Assembly: GCF_963678975.1 (NCBI RefSeq) | Contig: NC_089275.1 | Location: forward strand, 29,883,977 to 29,947,976 | Reading direction: 5' to 3' | Source of the DNA: Dysidea avara | Lineage: Eukaryota > Porifera > Demospongiae > Dictyoceratida > Dysideidae | Length of the DNA: 64,000 bases | Shown here: in pieces, positions 33,484 through 45,177 of the stretch | Layout of the letters: every line of letters starts with the position of its first letter | How positions within the stretch are numbered: position 1 is the first letter of the stretch | Program-made: the position numbers and the translations under genes | The notes under the pieces: model-generated | What the model was told of the DNA's origin: nothing | Databases searched by the model: none | The model's input: the letters and a program-made list of their open reading frames with translations, nothing else

Positions 33484-36400
33484 TCAAAGAACTTACATCA
33501 CAGAGAAGTTAGCAAAGAATCTGAAGCTGACACTAAAACCACCAGAGAGACTGACAGTAGCGACATTTGGATCGGTAAGCCCAAACAAATCAAGTATAGA
33601 CCTACTTCATTGCAACTCACACTTAAGGATGGAAGCTTGATGTCTATTGAGGTCAGCGTTGTGCCACATATCACAGGGAAAATCAGTCGTGTTCCGTTGA
33701 ACCCAGAAGATCTTATCTTTCTTAAGAATGAAGGTTGGGAGCCCAAACTGGCGGATACTCTTCCTAGTGAATCTGTACATGGTTCGATTGAGATGTTGAT
33801 TGGGAACTATTATTATTTTAAATTGCTTCTTCCGAGAAAAATGGAGCTGGGAAATGGTTTGTTTTTGTTTCAGTCAAAACTTGGGTGGATTTGGGAGGCC
33901 AATACCCTTCAGTTGATGATGCTACTGAGATACCAAGTTTGTTTGTGAGCACTGTGGGGACAGCAGCCCCTTCTTGTTTGAATATTTCAACACATATGCT
34001 TAGCAATGCTGATTCATCTATTGTTGACAAACCTAATTTGAACAGTTTTTGGAATCTGGAGTCGATTGGAATTGTGGACTCACCGTTAACCTCTGATGAT
34101 GATCGGGCTTTAGAAATGTTTTATACTACAGTGAAGTTTGACAATGATAGATACCTTGTGTCGTGGCCGTGGAAGGAGTCCCCTCAGTTATTACCAGATA
34201 ACTATCAGCTGGCAGTTGGTCGTTTGAAATCCACTCTTAACAAATTGAAGAAGAATCTACATCTACTAGAAATGTATTCTAAAGTTATCCAAGAGCAAGT
34301 AGAACGAGGCATAATTGAGAAGGTGACAAGTGAGGCTGAACAAGGTGAGGTTAAACACTACATACCACACCATGCAGTAATAACCCCCACAAAGAGTACC
34401 ACTAAAGTACGGGTGGTATATGATGCTTCAGCAAAGACCAGACAGAGCAATAAGAGTTTAAATGAATGCCTGTACCGAGGGCCAGTGATGTTACCTGACC
34501 TTTGTGGATTGTTGATCAGATTTCGTTTGAATGCCATTGCAGTGGTAGCTGACCTTGAGAAGGCTTTCTTGAATATAGGGCTCCAACAGCAGGATAGAGA
34601 TGTGACCTGTTTTTTATGGATGAAGGACGCTAAGAGTACAGCTATTGAGGGGGATTTAGAAGTGTTTCGTTTTTGTAGAATCTCCTTTGGTGTGGTGTCT
34701 AGTCCCTTTCTACTGGGAGCTACTATTGCCCATCATTTGAAACAATTCAATAATCCTTTGGCGATTACCCTACTGCGAGACACCTACGTAGATAATGTGG
34801 TTACTGGTGTTCAGAGTGTGTCTGAAGCCAAGAAACTATACGCTGAAGCAAAAGATTTGTTTGCTGAGGCTTCTATGAATTTGAGAGAATGGGGTTCCAA
34901 TTCAAAACAATTTTCTGAGTTTGTTGTGGAAAGGGACAGAGCCTCAGGAGTGGTGTGTAAAGTTTTGGGAATTGTTTGGATGATACAATAGCTGTGCCAG
35001 TCTGTTCTAATGTTAAGCAGAAGAAGGCATCCACTAAATGTGAAGTGTTACAAGTGACTGCATCAATATTTGACCCCTTAGGGTATTTTGCTCCCACAGT
35101 GTTAATGGCTAAGCTATTTATTCAAGAATTATGGAAGGAGAAATGGGAGTGGGATACTAATTTCAATGAAGAGAAATTACAGAAGTGGAATTTGATTTTA
35201 GATAGTTTGGAATGTATTCCACAGCAGATGATCACAAGGAATATAACACTTTCAGATGACCCTATTGAATATACATTACTTTGTTTCAGTGATTCTTCTT
35301 CAAAAGCATATGTTACTGTGATATATCTACATCAAATTTCAAAGTCCTCAACAAGAGTTGATCTGATCTTCTCAAAAACACGACTGGCTTCAGAGCACAT
35401 CACTATCCCAAGGCTGGAATTACTAGGGATCCTTATTGGAGTGAGGGGTCTCAAGTTTGTGGAGGCAGAACTTGGCCTATCTGTGTTACCTAAGGTGTTG
35501 TGGACCGATTCACAGTGTGCACTGCAATGGATGCAGTCAACCAAGCCACTTCCGGTCTTTGTAACCAATTGCTTGAAGGAGATAAAATCCCTCTCTGAAA
35601 CAGATATCAGGTTTGTGCCAACAGAAGATAACCCTGCTGATATAGCTACCAGGGTTATGACTCCCCAAGAATTATCCTCCTCAACATGGTGGAATGGGCC
35701 TCAATGGTTAATACAGCCAAAGGACAAGTGGCCTAAGTGGAAGCTACCTGAGAAGAAACAGATTGAGACAGAAGGAACTCACAAAGTGTTTTATGAAGCA
35801 AAACTAGTTGCAGGGGAGGGTTCTTATCTGAAGAATGATTCTCATTTGAAGAACAAAGAGCAGATAGTTGGTATCGGTAATGTTATCAAAGAAGATAGCA
35901 TTTCTACCTTGCACAAGTTATTAAGAGTGACAGCATGGCTACTCCGTTTTAGAGACAGGTTGATGAAGCAAGCCTCTGAGGAGGGACCCCTGAGGGTCAC
36001 AGAATTGAGAAGGGCAAAGTTGATGTGGGACCTCTTTATACAAGACAAGTGTTACTCTGAAGTGGTACAAGATATAAAACAAGGGAAGCGAAATGACTTG
36101 GTAGACAAGTTAAACCTGATCATTGATAATGATGGTATTGTATGGTGCAGGGGAAGATATGAGAATGTTGACATGGCTGAAGGTGTAAAGTGTCCAAAAT
36201 TTTTACACAAAGATGAACATTTTACGAGATTAGTGATAGAGGATTACCACAGCAAATGTCTCCACTTGGGAGTGTCCCAGACACTGGCACACACTCGGAA
36301 AGAGAATTGGATCCCAAGTGGTCGTTCACAGGTCAAGAAGATACTTAACCAGTATAGAGTTTGTCGTCGTTCTGAAGGCAATCCTTTCAAGATGCCTAGA

Positions 36401-37729
36401 ATGCCTCCTTGGCCTAAGGAGAGAGTTAATGAAGCCTTACCCTTTGAGTTCACTGGTTTGGTTTACTTTGGACCATTATATGTTAACGTACATTCTCATG
36501 ACCAGGAAACAAGAACAGTGACGAAGAAGATATGGGTTTGTCTATTTACATGTCTTGTGGTTAGAGCTGTGCATCTGGAAATAGTAGAAGACATGTCAGC
36601 GGACCAGTTTCTTTTAGGCTTACGTAGATTTATTGCCAGACGTGGTGCTCCTCGTCAGATCATCTCAGATAATGCTAAGCAATTCAAGTTAGCCAGGAAG
36701 GTACTTAACAAGACTCACCAAGAAGCCATGCTTATTGGTCAGGTACAAGATTATGCAACAAGTCGAAGAATTCGGTGGACCTTGATTGTAGAGCTTGCCC
36801 CTTGGATGGGTGGCTTTTACGAACGTTTGGTTGGAGTTACCAAAATAGTACTTTGTAAAACCCTTGGAACAAATTGTCTCACCCTTACTCAGTTGTCTAC
36901 TATCTTGACTGAAGCAGAAGCAGAAGCAGTGGTAAATTCTAGACCTTTAGTATATGTTGAGAATGATATTAACTCTGGCCATGTTCTGGTACCTAATGAT
37001 TTCCTATCAATGAACTCAAACAATGTAGTGTGCAATGAATATCCTGAGGAGAAAGATTTAGAATACCAACTTACTGTCACCATATCTAACGCTGATAAGT
37101 TATTGAATGTGTGGAAGCGAGGACAACAGAAGATGAAGCAATTTTGGCAACTATGGAAAAATGATTACCTATTGAATCTAAGAGAAAGAGCCCAGCTGTA
37201 TTTGAAAGGTCCTAAGAAACAAGCTCATAACATCCCACAAGTTGGTGATGTGGTTTTAATCAAGGAGAACTTGCCACGTGGACGATGGAAGGTTGGTGTT
37301 ATCCACAAATTGATTCAAGGAAAGGACAAATTAGTACGGTTGGCAAAGGTAATGGTATCACCAAGGAGCTATTTGCACAGAGCTTTAAGCTTACTTTATC
37401 CAATTGAATGTCCTGGAGGAAGGAATATGCAGCATGATAATAATGACACCACAGAGCAAGATCTCCCCAATGGCGACAAGAATGAAACTTATGTTGACAC
37501 TCCGTCTGATGATAATGTAAGAGAGAACAGTCTGTCTGATAACAATGAGGATGACATAGTTGATGAAAAACTTGATAGTTCAACTACTGATACGACTAGC
37601 GACAATGTGATGAGACGTCCGATACGACAAGCAACTTTAAAGGTAAAGGAGAAATTGAAGGTTGTTTTTTTTTCTTTTCCTGAACATACCAGGAGGGCTG
37701 ACTGCTCAGTACAAATAAATAAAATATAA
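33484..37729 (+). pseudogene. pol region of the first BEL/Pao relic
   Basis: In order: an aspartic protease segment with DSGSQRTYI, reverse transcriptase (RVVYDASAKTRQSNKSLNEC, DLEKAFLNIGL, TYVDNVVTG), RNase H (LLCFSDSSSKAYVTVIYL, WTDSQCALQWM), the integrase zinc-binding part, the integrase core (CLFTCLVVRAVHLEIVEDMS, IISDNAKQF) and a C-terminal chromatin-binding-like segment (GDVVLIKENLPRGRWKVG). The domain order PR-RT-RH-IN is that of BEL/Pao. No envelope-like region was seen. It is broken in a few places. Confidence 0.85.
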
Positions 37730-37780
37730 ATAAAAGAAGGAATGGCTTAATCCATCAGAGAACTTCATTTGTGTGGGGAG

Positions 37781-37955
37781 TGTCGCAATCCCTATTGCGA
37801 ATAGGATCACGTGAGGACCAGTGAAGTTATAGTGTAACCGGTTGAACTAGTTTTTATGTTATTCTAATTATTGTACCAAGAACACGTTTTATTGTGGTTA
37901 AGATTGTAATAAGTTGAATTTGTGAACCAACGCTCGTCTTGTCCGTGGCGACACA
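37781..37955 (+). repeat. Right LTR of the first BEL/Pao relic
   Basis: 175 bases starting TGTCGCAATC and ending GGCGACACA. It matches the partial left LTR at 19,702. Confidence 0.85.
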
Positions 37956-38009
37956 AGTAATATGTAATATGTAACTAGTTACTTTTACAAAGTAACTTGC
38001 CCAACACTG

Positions 38010-38217
38010 GCTGTTGCTTCTGTGCCGTCTATAGACGATTTGAAGGAGAGAAGCAGAGAAGATATGAGCAAAGAGTTCGTGAGGTAGAAATGGGTTCGTT
38101 CACCCCTTTGGTGTTTTCCACGTTTGGTGGAATGGGTAGTGCTGCTACTACTGTTTATAAGAGAATTGCTTCCCTGCTCTCTGCGAAGAGAGAACAGCCC
38201 TATAGTTTGGTGATGTC
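38010..38217 (+). pseudogene. Decayed reverse-transcriptase element, middle piece
   Basis: Beginning with the second copy of the target GCTGTTGC, the frame reads YEQRVREVEMGSFTPLVFST then FGGMGSAATTVYKRIASLLS. It matches YAQRIREEEHASFTPLVMSA and GGLAHEASVFY of the element at 8,673-11,845. It ends at ATGTC, where the next insertion begins. Confidence 0.8.
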
Positions 38218-38781
38218 CAGGGGCGGATACAGACTATTAAAAAGGGGGGTTCCATTTTTGGAATTGTAACTTCAGCCTAGCTATAAGTTGAAGACCAAAA
38301 AAAAAAAAAAAAAGTCATCACCTACTGACAACAGCTACCCCTCACCATAGATACCCTTACCAACTATATTTCCTTATTTCTATATAGATACATAACTTGC
38401 TACACTGCTCCTCAAAAGACTACTGTGACTGCTCTATTAGAGTATATCAATTAAAAAAAAATTATTATTATTATTGATTAGCAAAACTCATTGGGTAAAT
38501 CACTAATGTACAAAAACAAAATTTTAGTGTCTGCATTTTGCAAACGGTTCTTGAAAGTAAGTAAGTCTATATTGTCAAGATCTTCCATAATTGTTCCAGA
38601 TTTGACTGCTCTATTAGAGTATCTCGAGTAAGAGAGGCTTTTTCAACGTAGTGGCTATTCGTCCGGTTCCGGACGCCGACTTTACCAGGCTATTCGTCCG
38701 GCTCTGTTCACGTGATCCGGTTTTAATATATAATACAGCTTTAGTATACCTGAACTACAGTATCCTGAACTTAACGTGTTG

Positions 38782-38942
38782 ATGGAATCAGATGAGTCTT
38801 GTTTTACAGTTGGCGATAGGTTCGCAACTTTTTCTGAATTAGAACAAAAAAATTCACAGATACGAGAAGGGGACTGGTTTGTGCAATTCTGAGAGATAGC
38901 TAAATAGAACAACCGAGAGAGAAACCCACAAGAATTTCAAGG
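38782..38942 (+). pseudogene. First exon of the PHD/C48-protease gene, interrupted
   Basis: ATG at 38,782 opens MESDESCFTVGDRFATFSEL, then EQKNSQIREGDWFVQF and a stop. The RDS and RERNP segments after it are in another frame, so the exon is already decayed. At 38,942 it is cut by the BEL/Pao element (target CAAGG). It resumes at 44,983 with TVLAEFTEEKHLKVKLKERD and ends at a donor AGTG|GTAAGC (45,075). The layout resembles the N-terminal region of SWIM/PHD-type proteins of invertebrate mobile elements. That assignment rests mainly on the downstream exons. Confidence 0.45.
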
Positions 38943-39159
38943 TGTCGAGAACTAGTAGCTGACAATGTTATTATTATTAGTAGTAGTTGTAGTGATTACG
39001 TAATTCATTGTGTGTATGTATCACGTTTGTTGTAGGCTTATTAGTGCGCTTCATGAAGAGTGAACACGTGTAAGTTGAATCGATCCGCTATCGTCGAGAT
39101 TGTCCATTCGGATAGCTTCGAACCTCCGTTTCGTTACTAACTCTAGACTATCTATCACA
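38943..39159 (+). repeat. Left LTR of the young BEL/Pao element
   Basis: 217 bases bounded by TG...CA. It is identical in length to the right LTR, with one difference seen. Confidence 0.9.
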
Positions 39160-39186
39160 TTTTGGTGCTGTGACCAGGGATTTCGA

Positions 39187-40485
39187 ATGGATACCCTTCA
39201 GCGCGCCCGTGCCTCCAGACGTGGCGGGCGCTCCTTCGTGACCAAGCTTCTCACCAAAGCTCAGGCGATCACTGAAACTTACACCGACGACACCCGGGAA
39301 TCGATTTCGTCCGAAGACAGGGAAGGGATAGAACTCGTCCTCACTCAAGTCTCGTCGAAGAAACGCCAACTGGAAGAACTGGACCAGACGATCGCAGCAG
39401 CACTAACAACAGAACAAGAACTGGAAGACGAAGTTGGGGATACTGAGATGTACCACTTCAACCTAACTGAACGCATGGCCAGTTTGCGGAAGTTCACCAT
39501 TTCTCCTGTGTTGCTAGCGAAGACTAAGGCCCATTCAGGAAGTCCTCAGAACCGTCCTATCTCTGACAACAGTACTGATCTACAGCCAGAGGACAATAAC
39601 ACTCAACCAGAGAATGCTGATCATGAGCAGGACTATTCATCAACAGGGCACACAGCAGCTGCTGGAGTGGTGAGTAACTCATTGCCGCATACACATGTTG
39701 CACGCAATGTGGGTCAGTCTGTGGGGCAGTTTGTAAGCCGCTTACCCAAACTTACCCTCCCAACATTTAGCGGGGAACCACTTCAATTCCAGACTTTCTG
39801 GGATTCCTTTGTGGCGGCTATCCACAACGATGAGGGTTTAACAGGGGTCCAGAAATTCCATTACTTAAGGGCACAATTGCAAGGGGATGCATACAATGTA
39901 ATCGATAACCTCCCGCTCACTGACCTGAACTATGAACATTCTGTGGCTTTGCTCAAAGAAAGGTTTGGGCAGCCTTATAAGTTGGTTGATGCCCATATGA
40001 ATGCCCTAATGCACCTTCCAAAACCTGTTAATAGTCTGACTAGCCTACAGAATTTTCATGACAAGCTGGAAAGCCACATGAGAGCTTTGATGTCTCTGGG
40101 AAAGTCTCCAGACACCTACAGTACTATGCTGACCCGCATGGTCTTAGGAAAGCTTCCTGCTGACCTTAGAAAGCAGTTTGCTAGGGACAATAGTGGTGGT
40201 GAGTGGACCATCAGGGATGTCATGACTTGCATCCTTAAGGAAATCCGCGTCCTTGAAATAGGACATTACTCTAATGACTCTAACAAAGAGTTCCACTCCA
40301 CAGCTGCATCCCTCCACACCGGAGCAGCTAAATCTGCAGGCCAATGAGAGAAGAGGGAACCAGTTTGCACCTACTGCAAGGGCTCGCACACAGCCAACCA
40401 GTGCACTGTTGTTACAGACCACCAGCAACGCACGTCTATTGTAAAGGGAGCAGGTCTGTGCTTTAATTGCCTGGCACACCATAGA
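39187..40485 (+). CDS. gag region of the young BEL/Pao element
   Basis: Begins MDTLQRARASRRGGRSFVTK shortly after the primer-binding region. A charged helical stretch (LVLTQVSSKKRQLEELDQTI) precedes the BEL gag core with LPKLTLPTFSGEPLQFQTFW and LKERFGQPYKLVDAHMNALM. The region ends in cysteine/histidine knuckles (CTYCKGSHTANQC, CFNCLAHHRVSQC) that lead into pol. It makes the structural protein of the virus-like particle. Confidence 0.85.
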
Positions 40486-43400
40486 GTGTCACAGTGCACC
40501 TCCCGCAGACGTTGCAAACAGTGCAACCAGAAACACCACACAAGCTTGTGTCATTCTCTCATTGCTACAACCAGAAATCCACAGCCACCACCCCCTAGCA
40601 CCCCTCAGCTACCCCCTGCCCCTGTAGCAAACCACATTCAATCAGTGCCTCCTCCGCAGGCCCCCCCTGCTGCTAGTACAAGTGCACTTACCACTGTCTC
40701 TAGGCCCCAAACCCCCCTTGAGTATATTTGTAGTCCCTGCCTGCTGAAGACTGCTATCGCCACAGTCTCTGCAGGTCCGTATAGCACAGAAGGAAACATT
40801 CTCCTTGATGAAGGCGCACAGCGCTCCTTCATCTCTCAGGACCTCGCAGATAGACTTTGCCTGAAGACAACAAACAGAGAACTGGTATCTTTGTCATCCT
40901 TTGGAAACCGTGCATCTTCTGCCAGACTCCTTCAAGTAGCTACAATCTCAATACACACAATTGGTCAGAGCCCCATTACTATCTCAGTTTTGGTTGTACC
41001 TCAGCTGGCGGCTCCACTACAGAACTCCATGCGGATGGAGCTTACCAAGTTACCCTACTTGAAGGGCTTGCAGTTAGCTCACCCTGTCACAGAGGATGAC
41101 AACTTCGAGATTAATGTTCTTGTAGGTGCCGATTACTATTGGACATTTGTCCAAGACCAAGTCATACGTGGCAATGGCCCTACAGCTGTCAAGTCCCATC
41201 TAGGCTATTTATTGTCTGGCCCTCTACTGCAGCCATCAGCAGCTGCTAACTTGATTCAAGTAAACTTTACAGCTGTAGATGACCTTAGCCTTGACACCTT
41301 CTGGAAAACAGAGTCAACTGGAATTTCCTCAACTACCATGGACAGTGATAACCATTTCTTGAAAGACTACATGCAATCTAATATCAAGCGCCAACCGGAT
41401 GGAGCCTTGTCCCTGAAATTCCCTTGGAAGGAGGATCACCCCCCTCTGTCTTCCAACTTCTCCATATGTGCCAAGCGTACCAGATCCTTGGCCAAGAGGT
41501 TAGCTAAGACCCCAGAACTCTTGAGCATGTATGGCCAGATTATTGCTGACCAAGAGTCCAAAGGCTTCATTGAGAGAGTCAATGATTTCAACACCAAACA
41601 ATCTCATTACATCCCCCATCGACCTGTTAGGAAGGACTCGGCTACCACACCAGTCCGCATAGTGTATGACTGCAGCTGCAAGCAGTCATCCCACTACCCT
41701 AGCCTCAATGACTGCCTTCAGGTAGGCCCACCCTTTCTTAACCATCTGTGTGCCATACTGCTATGCTTTCGTTTGTTTATGTATGGTCTGTCTGCTGACA
41801 TCGAGAAAGCGTTCCTTCATGTACAGCTTGATGAGTCTGACAGAGACTATACACGCTTTCTCTGGTTGTCTAACCCGCTTGACCCCAACAGTACATTTCA
41901 ACTGTATCGCTTTAAGGTTGTCCTGTTTGGAGCTAGCTGCTCACCGTTTATGCTCAATGCAGCTATCACCTTTCACCTACAACAGCATCAAACACTAGTA
42001 TCTGCCAATCTCCTTGACAGTCTATATGTCGACAATGTAGTCACTGGCTGTGACACTGAACAAGAGGCCACTCAATACTTCTTAGAGTCACGTTCATTGA
42101 TGAACTTATCAAAGTTCAACCTCCGCTCCTGGGCGTCTAACAGTCCAATGCTCAGGAATCTAGCACACCAGCACAGTGTAGCTGAGACTGAAGAGGTTGT
42201 CAAGGTCCTTGGCCTATGCTGGAATGTTCAGCTTGATGAATTGTATCTCTACTCCAAACCTGATCTTGCCACTTGCACTCCAGTGACGAAGCGTGATATC
42301 TTGAGGTACACAGCTTCAATCTTTGACCCACTTGGTCTAGCCACTCCAGTAATAATAACTGCCAAGTTGTTACTTCAAGAACTTTGGCAAGATAATGTAT
42401 CTTGGGATGCGGAATTGGCTAAACCCTGTCAGATCAGATGGGCTACCATAACAACAGATATCTCAACTGCTTTACAACAAAAATTTCCACGACAGTACAT
42501 ACCTATGCTCCAAGCAGCAGACCTTTCTTCTGCTGTCCTACACGTCTTCGCTGATGCCAGCCCAAAGGCATATGGAGCTGCTGTCTACATCCAATGTGGC
42601 AACTATTCTTCACTTGTAATGTCAAAATCTCGTGTAGCTCCCATCAAGCAACGCTCGCTGCCTAGGCTTGAACTTATGGCCGCAGTTGTAGCAGCTCGCC
42701 TAGGCCCCTTTGTGGTGGATTCATTCAAGCTTAGTGCCACTATTTACTACTGGTCTGACAGCCAAATAGTTCTGTGCTGGCTCAAAAGCAAGAAGCAGCT
42801 TAAACCTTTCATCGCACATAGGGTGAAAGAGATTCAGTCCAAATCATCACTATGGCAATATTGTCCAACAGCTTCCAATCCTGCGGATCTTTTGACCCGT
42901 GGATTGACAGCATCACAACTGGCCGATTCAGTGTTGTGGCGAAATGGCCCCTCTTGGCTGTCATCTCCTGCCAAGTGGCCCACCTGGAATCCTTCTGAAG
43001 CCATGATTATACAAGCTGTCACCGCTGATGACCTGCTATCAACTGCTGGGGTCCACAACACAGCTATATTGCCACCTACCACTGGCTTGCACAACATTGT
43101 TGATCCTTCAGCTTACAGTAGCTACACCAAGCTGCTAGACGTAACTGCGTATGTTCTGCGTTTTGCCCATAACACCAGGCAAAAGCTCTTTAAGCTCACA
43201 GGATCACTAACCCCATCTGAAATATCTATTGCCAATCTTCGATGGGTGGGTAATGTGCAGCACAGGTGCTTCCCAGAGGAGCTAAGCTGTCTACAGTCGA
43301 CTAATCGTGCATCAAGACTGCCACTGGTGAGGCAGCTCCGACTCTATGTGGATCACACTGGCTTGATCCGTTGTGGTGGTAGAATACACAATGCACCGCT

Positions 43401-44778
43401 CGCAGAATCAGCTAAATTTCCTCTTCTTCTACCACAAAAGGACCCATTTACCTCCCTTCTCATCTGGCACATACACAAGCAACAATACCATGCTGGGGTT
43501 AGCATGACACTGACATCCCTTCGCCAAATGTATTGGGTGCCATGTGCAAGGCAAAGAATAAGATCCTTACTGAGGAAGTGCGTGACCTGCAAGAAATTAG
43601 CTGGTAAACCATACTCTGCACCGGATCCTCCCCCACTGGTGAAGGCCCGTGTACAACAATCCATGCCATTTGAAGTCACTGGGATCGACTTCTCAGGTGC
43701 TCTGTATGTGAGAGGCATTGGAGGAGAACACAAGGTGTACATTTGTCTATTCACCTGCGCTGTAAGTCGGGCAGTACACCTTGAGATCGTAACAGATCTC
43801 ACGGTCGAATGCTTTCTACAGGCCTTCCGTCGCTTCAGTAGCAGGAGGTCCTTACCACGCCTTGTATTGTCAGACAATGGCTCAACCTTTCTCTCAGCGG
43901 CAGCGGAATTGAAGGCCTTATTCTCCTCACCCTCACTTACAGACACCTTAGCTAGGACTGGGGTAGAATGGAAGTTTATTCCCAAGCGAGCCCCCTGGTT
44001 TGGGGGTTTCTGGGAGAGGCTAATCGGGTTAACAAAGTCGGTCTTGAAGAAGGTCCTGGGGAGAGCATTCACAACACTAAACAGCCTTCAAACTTTAATT
44101 GTTGAAATAGAGGGTATTCTTAATAACTGGCCCCTTACTACTGCCCCCACAGACATAAATGACCCAGACCCCATCACTCCTGCCCACCTACTGTATAGCA
44201 GGAAAGTTGCTTGTGTGCCCTACCATGTGACTACTGAGTACGACTACAGTGATCCTGACTTTGGAGACACCAATATTCAGACAAGAGCTAAGAAACAAGG
44301 AGCATTGTTGCAACACTTTTGGACTAGATGGAGGCAAGAATATCTCACTGGGCTTCGAGAGTTTCATCAAACAAGTGGCTCCAATGTTCAAACAATCAAG
44401 TCAGGAGCTATTGTTCTAGTGCATGACGATACTTCCCGTCTCACTTGGCGTCTTGCAGTAGTTGAGGACACTATTTCTGGACAAGATGGTCTCATCAGAG
44501 CTTCGAATATTAGAACATCAACTGGCAGGACAAACCGTCCAATAACCAAGCTATACCCCCTGGAAGTCAGTACAGCAGAATCCAGTTCCATTCAGAAGCA
44601 AAATTACCAACATAAGGAAAAGTTATCAGACAGTGTTGCCCAGAATCCCACAGTTGAAGCAGCAAGTGGTAGTTCCAAACACACTCGACCCATCCGTCAA
44701 GCAGCAATTCGAGGAAAGCAACAAATTCAAAAGTGGACGAGAACACTATGTGGCCCCCCGGAGGATGTCGAGAACTAG
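40486..44778 (+). CDS. pol region of the young BEL/Pao element
   Basis: A 1,430-codon frame. The knuckle CKQCNQKHHTSLCH and a proline-rich linker are followed by the aspartic protease (ILLDEGAQRSFIS), reverse transcriptase (VRIVYDCSCKQSSHYPSLND, ADIEKAFLHVQLDESDRDYT, SLYVDNVVTGCD), RNase H (LHVFADASPKAYGAAVYI, YYWSDSQIVLCWL), the integrase zinc-binding region (HAGVSMTLTSLRQMYWVPCA), the integrase core (CLFTCAVSRAVHLEIVTDLT, LVLSDNGSTF, PWFGGFWERLIG) and a C-terminal domain (GAIVLVHDDTSRLTWRLAVV). It is the same family as the relic at 31,939-37,729 but clearly a different lineage. Confidence 0.92.
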   Translation: MSQCTSRRRCKQCNQKHHTSLCHSLIATTRNPQPPPPSTPQLPPAPVANHIQSVPPPQAPPAASTSALTTVSRPQTPLEYICSPCLLKTAIATVSAGPYSTEGNILLDEGAQRSFISQDLADRLCLKTTNRELVSLSSFGNRASSARLLQVATISIHTIGQSPITISVLVVPQLAAPLQNSMRMELTKLPYLKGLQLAHPVTEDDNFEINVLVGADYYWTFVQDQVIRGNGPTAVKSHLGYLLSGPLLQPSAAANLIQVNFTAVDDLSLDTFWKTESTGISSTTMDSDNHFLKDYMQSNIKRQPDGALSLKFPWKEDHPPLSSNFSICAKRTRSLAKRLAKTPELLSMYGQIIADQESKGFIERVNDFNTKQSHYIPHRPVRKDSATTPVRIVYDCSCKQSSHYPSLNDCLQVGPPFLNHLCAILLCFRLFMYGLSADIEKAFLHVQLDESDRDYTRFLWLSNPLDPNSTFQLYRFKVVLFGASCSPFMLNAAITFHLQQHQTLVSANLLDSLYVDNVVTGCDTEQEATQYFLESRSLMNLSKFNLRSWASNSPMLRNLAHQHSVAETEEVVKVLGLCWNVQLDELYLYSKPDLATCTPVTKRDILRYTASIFDPLGLATPVIITAKLLLQELWQDNVSWDAELAKPCQIRWATITTDISTALQQKFPRQYIPMLQAADLSSAVLHVFADASPKAYGAAVYIQCGNYSSLVMSKSRVAPIKQRSLPRLELMAAVVAARLGPFVVDSFKLSATIYYWSDSQIVLCWLKSKKQLKPFIAHRVKEIQSKSSLWQYCPTASNPADLLTRGLTASQLADSVLWRNGPSWLSSPAKWPTWNPSEAMIIQAVTADDLLSTAGVHNTAILPPTTGLHNIVDPSAYSSYTKLLDVTAYVLRFAHNTRQKLFKLTGSLTPSEISIANLRWVGNVQHRCFPEELSCLQSTNRASRLPLVRQLRLYVDHTGLIRCGGRIHNAPLAESAKFPLLLPQKDPFTSLLIWHIHKQQYHAGVSMTLTSLRQMYWVPCARQRIRSLLRKCVTCKKLAGKPYSAPDPPPLVKARVQQSMPFEVTGIDFSGALYVRGIGGEHKVYICLFTCAVSRAVHLEIVTDLTVECFLQAFRRFSSRRSLPRLVLSDNGSTFLSAAAELKALFSSPSLTDTLARTGVEWKFIPKRAPWFGGFWERLIGLTKSVLKKVLGRAFTTLNSLQTLIVEIEGILNNWPLTTAPTDINDPDPITPAHLLYSRKVACVPYHVTTEYDYSDPDFGDTNIQTRAKKQGALLQHFWTRWRQEYLTGLREFHQTSGSNVQTIKSGAIVLVHDDTSRLTWRLAVVEDTISGQDGLIRASNIRTSTGRTNRPITKLYPLEVSTAESSSIQKQNYQHKEKLSDSVAQNPTVEAASGSSKHTRPIRQAAIRGKQQIQKWTRTLCGPPEDVEN

Positions 44779-44982
44779 TAGCTGACAATGTTATTATTAT
44801 TAGTAGTAGTTGTAGTGATTACGTAATTCATTGTGTGTATGTATCACGTTTGTTGTAGGCTTATTAGTGCGCTTCATGAAGAGTGAACACGTGTAAGTTG
44901 AATCGATCCGCTATCGTCGAGATTGTCCATTCGGAAAGCTTCGAACCTCCGTTTCGTTACTAACTCTAGACTATCTATCACA
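44766..44982 (+). repeat. Right LTR of the young BEL/Pao element
   Basis: 217 bases, the counterpart of 38,943-39,159. Confidence 0.9.
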
Positions 44983-45177
44983 CAAGGAAGAAATAGTATA
45001 TTCAGACTGTTCTAGCTGAATTCACGGAGGAAAAACATTTAAAAGTAAAACTGAAGGAAAGAGACCCAATCAGTGGTAAGCTTGATGTGGTTGCTGGCCT
45101 AGCCTACATGCTTTTGCGTGTGTGTGACATGTGTGCGCGCGTGCGTGTGTGAGTGAGTATAACTCTGTTCTGCCATG

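Larger units (their letters stand above)
19702..37955 (+). mobile_element. BEL/Pao LTR retrotransposon relic interrupted by a palindrome
   Basis: The right LTR is 37,781-37,955 (175 bases, TGTCGCAATC...GCGACACA). The matching left LTR begins at 19,702 and is cut at 19,782 by the 12.1-kb palindrome. The gag-pol region follows on the far side of the palindrome (31,939-37,729). The 80 comparable LTR bases differ at one position, so the element itself is not very old. It is broken, with about five interruptions of the coding region plus the large insertion. No clear target duplication was found at its outer borders within the hAT-like host element. Confidence 0.85.
19252..38009. mobile_element. 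hAT-like non-autonomous element, expanded by nested insertions
   Basis: The ends CAGTGTTGGGAGTAAC (19,252) and AGTAACTTGCCCAACACTG (to 38,009) are inverted, and the 8-base duplication GCTGTTGC flanks them exactly (19,244-19,251 and 38,010-38,017). CAGTGTTGGG ends with an 8-base duplication are typical of hAT elements. Only about 500 bases (19,252-19,701 and 37,956-38,009) are hAT sequence; the rest is a BEL/Pao relic holding a 12-kb palindrome. No hAT transposase was found. Confidence 0.85.
38943..44982 (+). mobile_element. Young, nearly whole BEL/Pao LTR retrotransposon
   Basis: Two 217-base LTRs (38,943-39,159 and 44,766-44,982) start TGTCGAGAAC and end CTATCACA. They differ at one base, which implies a recent insertion. 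The target duplication CAAGG lies at 38,938-38,942 and 44,983-44,987. A primer-binding-type sequence TTTTGGTGCTGTGACCAGGG follows the left LTR, as in other BEL elements. The interior is gag-pol with the full BEL domain order and no envelope-like gene. It looks nearly whole, with about one break. Confidence 0.92.

Noticed and set aside
43353-44072. 239-residue minus-strand ORF
   Set aside because: It is antisense to the integrase region of the young BEL/Pao element and is a shadow of that coding sequence.
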